Shown here: one piece after another, positions 1 through 9,470 of the stretch
How positions within the stretch are numbered: the first letter of the stretch is position 1
Layout of the letters: each line of letters begins with the position of its first letter
Assembly: GCF_003576645.1 (NCBI RefSeq)
Contig: NC_044919.1
Location: 15,486,681 to 15,550,680 of the forward strand
Direction of reading: 5' to 3'
From: Ipomoea triloba
Lineage: Eukaryota > Streptophyta > Magnoliopsida > Solanales > Convolvulaceae
Length of the DNA: 64,000 bases
Program-made: the position numbers and the translations under genes
Notes under the pieces: model-generated
What the model was told of the DNA's origin: nothing
Seen by the model: the letters and a program-made list of their open reading frames with translations, nothing else
Databases searched by the model: none

Positions 1-309
1 GCCGTGGCTGTCCTCGCCGGACAGCCACGGCTGTCCATGAACGAGTCAGCCACCGGACAGCCGGTGGCTGTCAAAGTTTTTTTTTTTTTTTTAATTTTTT
101 AATAATTTAATAAATAAATAAATAAATTTTTTTAAAAAAATAATTAAAGTGACACGTGTCGAAATGTAGAAGAGTTAACCTGTTATACAAGTTTTTTGGG
201 ACTCAATTGCATTTTTTTACTGATTTAGAGGGTCTGGATGGGGCTTTTTTTACTTAGGGGACCTAATTCCACTATCTGAATGACTTAGCGGGCCAATTTG
301 ACACTTTTT

Positions 310-341
<32 letters not shown>

Positions 342-345
342 GCAA
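1..345. other. Repeat-derived non-coding DNA
   Basis: No gene is visible. The first 75 bases contain overlapping inverted copies of a gccgtggctgtcc / ggacagccacggc type motif, followed by long T runs and AT-rich sequence. The content resembles a decayed DNA transposon end, but the family cannot be named. Confidence 0.4.
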
Positions 346-361
346 TGAGTGAAGTTAAGAA

Positions 362-545
362 TCATCATAAGTTAAAAGAATAGCCCAATGGGGTAGCTCA
401 TATGACAAGTGAGCTCTCTTTGTGGTAAAGAATCCTACAAGCGACAATTCCTCTTGGGCTGGCTCCCGTGCTATGCAGAGCGAGCGCAGACGGAGAAAGA
501 CCCGGTGAATTTATGTAAAATCGTGAGACCAGATCTTGTGCAAAC
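362..545 (+). mobile_element. SINE-like element (possible)
   Basis: A moderately GC-rich island of about 180 bp in AT-rich DNA has a tRNA-like head (ggggtagctcatatgac, resembling an RNA polymerase III A box) and a body with the usual length of a plant SINE. No second copy in the window was recognised, so this rests on motif resemblance only. Confidence 0.35.
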
Positions 546-769
546 AATTTAGGCCATTAATTTTTTTTAGATTGATGTACAAGATTTGATTTCAAAATAT
601 TTTAATGGTCTAGATTGATTAAGATTTCAAGTTGAAGTGTGTGCAAACGGTGATTAAATGTGTGTGAGCGGGATGTGTGTCAATCAATCTAGACCATTAA
701 AAATATTACATGGATGCACAAGATCTGATTTCAATATCTTATCTAAACAAGTGATTCATTGGAACCCTA

Positions 770-771
<2 letters not shown>

Positions 772-848
<77 letters not shown>
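772..848. repeat. Compound microsatellite (AT)n(AC)n
   Basis: About 43 bp of alternating AT is followed directly by about 35 bp of AC. The long open frame across it is only the repeat read as codons. Confidence 0.95.
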
Positions 849-852
<4 letters not shown>

Positions 853-1146
853 AGTTCGACGGATCCGATCATTTTTTTAAATGTGGTGGTATTTTTGTAA
901 TCATCATCAACTTTACTATATAAATTTGAATACTTAAATATGCAATCTTTAACAACTAAATATGCAAACCTAAAAAAACTAAATTTTAAATCTAAATCGT
1001 AAACGCTAAACCTTAAACAGTAAAAAGTGAACCACTAAACCAAATAAAAAAAATTAGCTATAAACTCTAAAATCGAAACCCTAAGTGCAATGCACTTTTG
1101 CAAGTACAATCTTTTAATACTAAATAATAAAGTGCATTGCACTTAA

Positions 1147-1272
1147 TTTTTTTTTTTGACTCTGTTACAATGTTCACCTACTGAGGCTCGAACCCACTCC
1201 CATCATCCATGTGAGAGTGTTAATAGGGACACTGGATGCCACTTGACCACAAGGTCTTTGGCACATTGCACT
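1147..1272 (-). mobile_element. tRNA-derived SINE, family 1
   Basis: The poly-T at its left is the A-rich tail of a minus-strand element. Read on the minus strand there is a head with tgtggtcaagtggcatcc and a B-box-like gtgggttcgagcc. A plus-strand copy lies at about 14745-14895 and partial copies near 17980, 45930 and 52336. Having several copies in one window supports a SINE rather than a tRNA gene. Confidence 0.7.
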
Positions 1273-1590
1273 TAATTAGTCATGCTCAAATGAGAACTAG
1301 TCTCCATGTAAAAACTATGGACAAATATGAGCCCTTTATATTTTTCAATCTATAGCATCGATTATCTCCCAATTTTTCAAAAAAAAAAAAATCGAAATTA
1401 CATAGCCGTCAAAACGGGCTTAGCCCACCGAGTAAGTTCATCCCGCAGCGAAAAGGGTTAGGCAGGCTTTGATATTTTGGGCCCTTATTTTTGCGGGCAT
1501 TTTAGTCTACCCCGACCTAACCAGTGGGCTTGGCAGGCCAGCAAAGCCCACCAAATGTATAATAATAAAAAATTATTAAAATAAAATGCT

Positions 1591-1596
<6 letters not shown>

Positions 1597-1645
<49 letters not shown>
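1597..1645. repeat. (TA)n microsatellite
   Basis: About 49 bp of uninterrupted alternating AT lies inside the gapped DNA element. Confidence 0.95.
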
Positions 1646-1647
<2 letters not shown>

Positions 1648-1885
1648 CAAGTTCAAAACCATTTAGTATATTGTATAAATGATTTGTTATTTACTTATGG
1701 ATTAATACATTATGTAGTCCTATTTGATTATTTGTTTGTTATTATTGTGTTTAAAAATTACAAATGCATTAATATATGTTCAAATATCTAAATTATTTTT
1801 ATATACTTATTTTTTTAAATTTTTTTATTTAAATGTAAAATTTTTAAAATTTGGCTGACCCCGCCAAGGCCCACAAGCTTAAGGC

Positions 1886-2511
1886 GGGGGGGGGGGGGGG
1901 GGGGGGGGGGGNNNNNNNNNNNNNNNNNNNNNNNNNNNNNNNNNNNNNNNNNNNNNNNNNNNNNNNNNNNNNNNNNNNNNNNNNNNNNNNNNNNNNNNNN
2001 NNNNNNNNNNNNNNNNNNNNNNNNNNNNNNNNNNNNNNNNNNNNNNNNNNNNNNNNNNNNNNNNNNNNNNNNNNNNNNNNNNNNNNNNNNNNNNNNNNNN
2101 NNNNNNNNNNNNNNNNNNNNNNNNNNNNNNNNNNNNNNNNNNNNNNNNNNNNNNNNNNNNNNNNNNNNNNNNNNNNNNNNNNNNNNNNNNNNNNNNNNNN
2201 NNNNNNNNNNNNNNNNNNNNNNNNNNNNNNNNNNNNNNNNNNNNNNNNNNNNNNNNNNNNNNNNNNNNNNNNNNNNNNNNNNNNNNNNNNNNNNNNNNNN
2301 NNNNNNNNNNNNNNNNNNNNNNNNNNNNNNNNNNNNNNNNNNNNNNNNNNNNNNNNNNNNNNNNNNNNNNNNNNNNNNNNNNNNNNNNNNNNNNNNNNNN
2401 NNNNNNNNNNNNNNNNNNNNNNNNNNNNNNNNNNNNNNNNNNNNNNNNNNNNNNNNNNNNNNNNNNNNNNNNNNNNNNNNNGGGGGGGGGGGGGGGGGGG
2501 AAGGGGGGGGG
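1886..2511. other. Poly-G run, 570-base N gap, poly-G run
   Basis: A run of about 26 G precedes 570 unknown bases (1912-2481), and about 28 G with two A interruptions follow. The poly-glycine or poly-proline frames across it are meaningless. The real content of the gap cannot be stated. Confidence 0.98.
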
Positions 2512-3581
2512 CTGACCTCCCATAGGCTCGTATTTTGGCGGGCTTTTTAACCCGCACCCGCCATATGGCGTGCTTTAGCGGGCCTCACCCCGCCGGCCCA
2601 TTTCGACAGCTCTACGTAATTATAAATCTTAAATTATCCATATTTAGCCATAAGGGTAAATTAGTCCGTTCCAAAAATTCTTCATTGACAAACACATGGA
2701 GTGAGATTGACTTTTCTTTTCATTCTTAGCTTACTCGTTGCAAACAACATGACTAAGCTAGAAACTTACAACCCACTCATCACCTTCTACTCCAATTTCA
2801 ATCGCACTACCTTCATTTGTGGATATCTAGCACCCCGGCTTCCACCACTGACCTTGTAAATGCACAACTTTTAATGTTGGAGATTGCACAATAGTACATT
2901 ATATTGCACACCCCCAAGTGTCTCAAAACTAATCCACACCAGAAGCCTAAAATACACACCACCAACCATACAAATACACAACTACAGAGGTCACAATGCA
3001 CAATAATATATTACATATCACTTCCAACAAATGCACAAAGGTTAACCCGCAATTGCATTACGTAAAACAACTACATCACACACCCCGGGCCAAGTGTCAC
3101 AAAACTAATCCACACCAGATTGCCAAAATGCACACTATCAACCATGCAAAATGCACAACTACGGAGGCCATAATATATAACACTACATTACACGCCACCT
3201 GTGAAAATGCACATAGATCAATCACAAAAATAGATAATATTATACTTAAACGATAGACAATTAAAACAAATAGTGACAAACCTGAGACCATGGGTGGAGG
3301 AAAAAAACGCAAAAGAAAAAAACATAGAAAGCAAGATGGAAAAAGAACCAAGAAAGGAAACATAAAAACCCTAACAATTAAATTTCTAAAAAGATTGCAA
3401 CAAATGCCAAAAATTAAACTCCCAGACATTCAAAACATGAAAAATTACCAAATCACTCCAAAAATAATTTAATAAGAAAACGTAACTACAAAACGAGAGA
3501 TTAATTCCAACCACCAGATAGTTCAAGATTGACCGTCCAAATTTGTCCACAACTTTTACATGGGGACTAGTTTTCATATGA

Positions 3582-3656
<75 letters not shown>

Positions 3657-3681
3657 GTGTGTGTATATACATATACATACA
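3582..3681. repeat. (TACA)n(TA)n(TG)n microsatellite
   Basis: Tetranucleotide TACA repeats grade into a long TA run and then TG repeats. Confidence 0.95.
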
Positions 3682-3999
3682 TATATACATATGACTAAAT
3701 GCGGATATTTTGATAAAAAATGACTAAAAGTGAAATGTCACCTATAAATCTAAAACTAAAAATGGAATTAACTCTTAAATTTTGGCAGGAGTTGACTTAT
3801 AAATTTTAGCAAACAATTTTATATTTAAATATACATATACATGAAGAATTATCATGGCATCCCAATTACCATTCTAAATGGATGGTCATAAGTTTGAACC
3901 TCGATAGTAAGGCTTAGATTCTTTTGATTGAAAATGTTTAAAAAAGTATAGAAAAAATACAATGTAAAAAATTTATAAGCTTTTTAAAATATAAAAAGA

Positions 4000-4037
<38 letters not shown>
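4000..4037. repeat. (AAT)n microsatellite
   Basis: About 12 uninterrupted AAT units. Confidence 0.9.
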
Positions 4038-4040
<3 letters not shown>

Positions 4041-4563
4041 GAGAGTTGGAAGATGAATAAACCAAACTAATGTGTGTTTGGTAGGGTACCCTACCAAGGC
4101 TAACTATTAACTACCAATTGTCATCCCTTAAAAATAGTATTAATACTGCAAATTTAAAAAACAAAAAAAAACAAAAACAAAAAACAAAACAAAACAAAAC
4201 AAAAAAAGTGATGCAACAAATATCAAAGAAGAGCAGCACACTTATGGGGTGGTAATACACAACAGCAGCAACAACTTGAATGAATTTGATTATATATATA
4301 TATGAGGCATGTGGAATCAAAATGTAAAACATTTTATTACGGATGATGAACACTAACAAATGTTAGTGAACAATGTCAACATAGCAACAGAAGCATTTAA
4401 CAAAGCAAAACAAACAGCACACCTGGACATCATCCTTATTGAATTCAATAAAAAGAAATTAAAGGCACACTTGAAGCAGCCTATGTATGTAAAACCTTCA
4501 AAGGCTTCTACACAGAATCATCATCACCACCACAATAATGTTGTGGTAAGTCTAGTGGGGTTC

Positions 4564-5726
4564 TCAATGTGACACGATCTTGCGACTGAGAGACCTATTG
4601 AACCAAGATTTCCAGCTGCCAGACCCCTTGCGAACATATGCTGCTGCCTCTCTTCCTCCATCAACTCTTCTCTCAGACTGCGGCTTCTTGCACAGCACAA
4701 AGTTACGAACCCCAAACGAACCAATATTGTCCCATGGACTCAGAGCTGCAAATTTCAACCATTTTTTAACAATTTAACCTATAATCCACACACCATATCT
4801 ATTGCCTAATCACATCCCCATCCCACAATTAGTAAGACAACACACATATACATACATACATACAAAGTTATGAACCCCAAATGATCCAATCATCTCCCAT
4901 GGACTCAGAGCTGCAAATTTCAACCCTTTTTAACCAATAATGCATACACCATATTTATTCCCTAATCACATCCCCATCCCACAGTTATTAAGACAACACA
5001 CATAGACATACATACAAAGTTACGAACCCCAAATGATCCAATTATGTCACATGGACTCAGAGCTGTAAATTTCCAACCTTTATTTAACCAATAATGCACA
5101 CACCATATATATTGCCTAATAATCACATCCCCATCCCACAATTAGTAAGACAACACACATACAATTTCTATACAAAAAAAAAACCCCTAGAGATAGGATC
5201 AATATACAGAAATATGATTAAAACAAGCATGATATATCTGTAGGGAATCTGACAAACTCAAATATCAATTAGGCATCAATGTTCCAGCAATTCACATATG
5301 AATAGAAATACAAGTAAAGGTGATCGCATAAGAAAACCCAGAATCCATTTGATCAAAACAAATTGCAAAATTCATGACAATCTGGGAATTCTTTCCTATT
5401 AATCAGTAAAATGCATAGAATTGCCCAACAAGCGTTCAATAAAGCAGATCAGAGACATAACCTAACAGGAGATCGCAGGGAAATGAAATACCTTCGGTCC
5501 CAGCATTGGGGGAATAGAGAACAAAGTTGTTTACATCCGACCCGAGAACCGGGAGGCGACCCTCCCGAGCGTAAGATTTCAAGGCGGTATCGATCACAGA
5601 AGCCACATGTTCTCCCTCACTAACAACGAACCGGATAGGGCCGGCGCTTCCGAGCACAGTAATGTTTAACAAAAGGCGGTTGCCGCCCTTCCCTACCTGA
5701 CTCTTCTTCGGCTTGTAAAGCAACAT
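4564..5726 (-). CDS. DUF7054 (At4g22758-like) protein, two exons
   Basis: Exon 1 is 5726-5492 and exon 2 is 4745-4564. The donor is GAAG|GTATTT and the acceptor TTTGCAG|CT, and the join gives 138 residues. The N-terminus (MLLYKPKK) is followed by a ubiquitin-like beta strand region containing TVLGSAGPIRFVV, then AREGRLPVLGSD. After the intron comes LSPWDNIGS and the conserved RNFVLCKKP. This matches the short plant family annotated as uncharacterized At4g22758-like/DUF7054. The function is not established. The tail is Ser/Lys/Arg rich. The start is chosen because it is the first ATG in frame and gives the family's usual N-terminus. The intron carries three tandem copies of the exon-2 start (see the repeat entry). 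An upstream ORF and a TATA box lie 5' of the gene. The DUF number is from memory; the gene structure is read directly. Confidence 0.88.
4698..5165. repeat. Three tandem copies of a ~160-bp unit covering the exon-2 acceptor
   Basis: Units begin near 4700, 4864 and 5020. Each carries a version of tcccatggactcagagctgc, which on the minus strand is the splice acceptor and the first codons of exon 2, followed by the same intron sequence and a catacata tail. Only the copy at 4700 continues into the rest of exon 2, so the other two are exon-start fragments stranded in the intron. The third copy has lost the acceptor AG region by substitution (gagctgtaaa). Confidence 0.85.
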
Positions 5727-5914
5727 TTTTACTCAATCAATCAATAAATCAAATCCTTATCGAATGAATATATGAGTAACTCAATTCCAATTCTTTCGAG
5801 AAACAAAAACAAAGAGTATTACGAATCGAAGAAACAACAATCCGGTTCGAAAGGAAAATAAGAAAACCAAAACGAAAAAAAACACAAAATCACAAGCGAG
5901 CAACAACAGTAAAT

Positions 5915-6028
5915 CTAAGGGTCGACGCCTAGGCAGCGGTAGTACCAGCCTTCCTTGCAGGAGCCAAAAGAGAACGAAGAAGAAACGGAGACCCCCCTTC
6001 TTGGAGAAGAAGTCGAGGGGGAGATCAT
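5915..6028 (-). CDS. Upstream ORF in the DUF7054 gene leader (37 codons)
   Basis: The minus-strand leader between the TATA box and the main ATG contains an ATG at 6028 that opens a 37-codon frame ending in TAG at 5915. Its C-terminal half ends CKEGWYYRCLGVDP, rich in aromatic and cysteine residues, while the N-terminal half is Ser/Arg rich. It does not overlap the main ORF and ends about 190 bases before it. The GC-rich, non-repetitive character contrasts with the AT-rich leader around it. This resembles the organisation of conserved-peptide uORFs, but conservation has not been tested, and the leader transcript is inferred. Confidence 0.45.
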   Translation of the reverse strand: MISPSTSSPRRGVSVSSSFSFGSCKEGWYYRCLGVDP

Positions 6029-6169
6029 TAACAAATTACTCAGAATTTCCACCATTCACAAACAATCCCGAACCAAGAGATGAATGAAAATCAACAAAGA
6101 ATTGAAAAAGAACCGCTTCAAATTGAAAGAACTAATAATAAGATCTCAGATCTTCGAGGAGGCTGGTGC

Positions 6170-6180
6170 TTTATATAATA
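6170..6180 (-). promoter_or_regulatory. Probable TATA box of the DUF7054 gene
   Basis: On the minus strand the sequence reads TATTATATAAAG. Initiation some 30 bases downstream would give a leader of about 410 bases that includes the upstream ORF. Confidence 0.5.
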
Positions 6181-6491
6181 ATGATGAAGGAAGAAGAAAT
6201 CTTGGAATGCTGGGAGCCTGAGAGGGAATGGCTAGGGTTCGCTATAAGGGCCTATTTGATGAGACAAAAGGAGACGACTTTGTGCCAACCCGACCCGGAG
6301 TTCGCGCTTCCTGATTGGCTTCTTCTTTGGCCTAGTATTTCGCCTAAACATTATTACTTCCTAATTATTAGTTCACATTAAAGGCCATCCATTGATTAGA
6401 TTCTATTGTGTCAATTTTTTGTTCAAATTGTGTGATTAAAATCTGTTATGGTGTCTGCCTCATTTTACTCGTTAGATGTATAATACTTGAG

Positions 6492-6888
6492 GTAATTCCA
6501 TCTTTTGTCCTAGATTTATAGGTGACAATTCACTTTTAGTCCTTTTTTATTATAACATTCTCATTTGGTTCTAGTATTATTGCGGCATGACCATTTTTAG
6601 TCCTTCATCAACAAAATCTTCAAAATATCGTCAAATACAAAGACATTTTAATCCTTTTTATACAAAGTATGTTGAACCGCTGTATTTTTTATGTTTATTT
6701 TTTAAAAAACATCCATAATTGAAGAGCGAAATGCCTTTGTATTTAACGATATTTTAACTATTTTGTTGGTAAAGAACAAAAAATGGTCATGTCACAATAA
6801 TACTAGGACCAAAAGTGGATGTTCTAATAAAAAAGGACTTAAAGTGGATTGCCACCTATAAATCTAGGACAAAAAATGGAATTAACTC
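6492..6888. mobile_element. Hairpin MITE, family A
   Basis: The two halves are inverted copies: the left reads taattccatcttttgtcctag and the right ends ctaggacaaaaaatggaatta. The whole 400 bp can fold into one hairpin. A second full copy is at 55325-55732 and half copies are at 3700-3773 and 48775-49055. No coding capacity; the superfamily is not identified. Confidence 0.8.
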
Positions 6889-6889
6889 T

Positions 6890-7985
6890 ATAATACTTTG
6901 TCAAATTAATTCTATTTTCTTTAATAATTTTTAAATTCATTGTTTTATATTTAATAAATATTTAAATATATATAAATTATATAAAAAAACATGTGTTAAA
7001 TATTATAAAAATTGAATTGTAAAGAATTTTAATCATAACTGTAAGTACACAAAAGATACACACGTTACTTCTTATTTTATTGACTAATTATTTGTCATAA
7101 CATATTTAGTCTTATTAGACGTACTATTTTTAGGTTCTGTCTTTCAGTCTTAGTCTACTTCATAAGATGTTGTGTCTGAGTTCGTACGTAACACAGGATG
7201 GGCGAGATCTCCTAACAAAATTTTATTAAATGAGCACAATTTTCATACAAGCAACATTTTAAAATGAATGACGCTCTCCAAATTTTGAGAATATCTTGCA
7301 GCTAAATTTCATATCTAATGGTTACAAGAATTCCAATATAAAAGGTGGTGTAAAGGCTTCTGGAAATCAACAATTCAGCTGCACTAAATCTGATTATTAT
7401 CCAAAACTATTTACTTTATTATCTCTTATCCACGGTTTATTCAAAAGCCTCTTCAAGGCTATCACGTGGATGAACTGAATCCTTGGTGAAACGGGGTCAT
7501 GGTGATTGAAGATTGAAGTGTCTATTGGCTTGCACGTACCCACTCAAATAGATGATGAAGATTGAGTTGGTGTGAAGGACTACAGCCAAAGTGTGTATGG
7601 GTGGATCCTTTCAACCCCTGTAATTTTAGTGATCATCTATTGAAATTGGGCTTACGTTGAATAGCCTCAGCTCGAAGATGTAGGAAGATTTCTCCGAACT
7701 GCATTAACAACTTGTTGTGTCCCTAGTTCCCTTCTTTACTTATGTTTTATTATTTTTGCAATTTGTCTCTGTCCAACACAAGACATAATCCATATAAGTA
7801 ATTCGTTTAAATTAAAATTGAGTAGGAACTATTTAGGTAATTCTTGCATTCAATACTCACAGCTTTTTCACAAATCTAGTTATTTGTGTTATTAAGTCAT
7901 TTTGGAATTGGAAGAGTAAAAGATATTTATGAAAATTACACCTTTCATTCATAAATATACCAGTAACATTTATTACTTTGTTACT
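6890..7985. other. Intergenic; possible copia LTR fragment at 7290-7740
   Basis: AT-rich DNA with no gene. The part at 7480-7740 (gggtggatcctttcaacccc, then a C/T-rich stretch around tccgaactgcattaacaac) has the composition of an LTR of a Ty1/copia element. No matching partner LTR is present, so the call is weak. Confidence 0.25.
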
Positions 7986-7986
7986 T

Positions 7987-8095
7987 AAAGGGAGTGTTTG
8001 ACAATTAGCTAATAGCGGATTATATTAACTGTTTTAACCAATTGATAATATTAACTTATTATAAAAATGTATATTTGATAAATTAGTTGTTTACT
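7987..8095. mobile_element. Fragment of an hAT-like MITE
   Basis: The fragment starts with gggagtgtttgacaattagc and carries the word series (attagctaat, aactgtttta, aaattagttg) seen in the fuller copies at 52804-53130 and 63109-63418. Only the left half is present. Confidence 0.5.
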
Positions 8096-8107
8096 CTTAA
8101 AAATAGA

Positions 8108-8916
8108 GTAAATTTCATTTTTAGTCCTCGATTATTATGGCATTGCCACATTTAACCCTATTCTTTTAATTTTGTCATATTACATCCTTGACTTTGAACA
8201 AGCTAAGTTCCACTTTTAGTCCTCGACTATTGTAGCATTGCCACATTTAGTCCTATTCTTTTAATTTTGTCATATTACATCCATGACTTTGAGCAACTTT
8301 CACATTTAGTCCTCGACTATTATGACATTGCCACATTTAATCCTATTCTTTTAATTTTGTCATATTACATCCATGACTTTCTGTTAAAAATTCTATTATT
8401 TTACCGTTAAAATTAACAAATAACAAAGAAAAAAAATCATTACAGATATCATAACTCATATTTCAAACACATTAGAAATACCGTAAATATCAAAGGATGT
8501 AATATCGTAACTCATAGAAATATGAGTTACGATAGGTATACGAATTTTTTTCCTTTGTTATATGTCAATTTAATGATATCATTGTATTTCAATATCGTAA
8601 CTCATATTTCTAACGGTAAAATAATGGAATTTTTAACGGAAGATTAATGGTGGAAATCAAATGAAATATGACAAAATTAAAAGAATAGGACTAAATGTGG
8701 CAAATTCATAATAGTCGATGACTAAAAGTGGAAGTTTTTCAAAGTTATGAATGTAATATGACAAAATTAAAGAATATGACTAAATATGGCAATGCCACAA
8801 TAGTCAAGAACTAAAAGTGGAAGTTATTCAAAGTCAAGGATGTAATATGACAAAATTAAAAGAATAAGACTAAATGCGACAATGCCACAATAGTCGATGA
8901 CTAAAAGTGAAATTTG
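8108..8916. mobile_element. Large hairpin element, family B, with internal tandem units
   Basis: The left arm has three ~90-bp tandem units of a tttagtcctcgactatta / attttgtcatattacatcc type. The right arm carries the same units inverted (gatgtaatatgacaaaatt, cgatgactaaaagtgg). The centre near 8455-8600 is also palindromic around atatgagttacgat. The element is non-coding and is a likely source of double-stranded RNA if transcribed. Confidence 0.8.
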
Positions 8917-9198
8917 TTCATAATTAAATATAAAATAAAATATTAAAACATTAATAATAATAATTAATAATAAAAATAAGACAAAGTAATTATAATAATA
9001 ACAACAACAATAATAATAGACAACGAAAACAAAAATATAAAATAAAGAAGAAAACAAAGGATAACTTGTGTGGCTCCTCTTTGTAGTTTGTAATGTGGGA
9101 TCAAACTATCTCACATAAAGAAAAATGAAGTACGGGCATTGAGTTCCTCTATTAAAGGAGCTTAAGGCCTCTCATCATTTGAGAATTGCCCATAGAAA

Positions 9199-9470
9199 AA
9201 AAAATTGTAATTTATGTCCCTTTATAATATGTTAAGTACCAATGTTATTCTTGAATATTAGTGGTGTAAATATTGCTTCTCAATTTTTAAAACGGTACAT
9301 ATATTGCTCCTCCCGTAGTGTAAATGTTGCCCCTTAATTTTCCTCCCGACGGTACTGGATGGGCAATATATGTACCGTTTTGAAAATTGAGTGAAACATT
9401 TACACCACTAATAATGTAGGAGTGACATTTATAATTGACATATTATGGAGGTGTATAAATTACAATTTTC
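9199..9470. mobile_element. Hairpin MITE abutting the LINE
   Basis: The left arm (aaattgtaatttatg, then ttagtggtgtaaat, then aaaacggtacatatattgc) is repeated inverted on the right (gcaatatatgtaccgtttt, atttacaccactaat, ataaattacaatttt). The LINE-derived coding sequence starts within a few bases of its right end. Confidence 0.8.

Larger units (their letters stand above)
1403..2613. mobile_element. DNA transposon with inverted ends, interrupted by the assembly gap
   Basis: The left end (agccgtcaaaacgggctt) matches, inverted, the right end (catttcgacagctctac). Between them lie GC-rich words such as gcgggc and agcccacc, a TA microsatellite and the N gap. It looks like a non-autonomous hAT-like element, but the family is inferred from the ends only. 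No coding capacity is visible. Confidence 0.5.
2614..4110. other. Intergenic, AT-rich, with a diverged tandem repeat
   Basis: No gene is visible. At 2909-3000 and 3077-3195 a roughly 110-bp segment (shared words such as actaatccacaccaga and cacaactac) occurs twice in direct order with divergence. A TACA/TA microsatellite lies at 3582-3681, and a remnant of the hairpin MITE family seen at 6492-6888 lies at 3700-3773. An AAT trinucleotide run occupies about 4000-4037. Confidence 0.6.

Noticed and set aside
1844..2557. Open frames of over 200 codons on both strands
   Set aside because: They are poly-Gly/poly-Pro readings of G runs joined by unknown bases.
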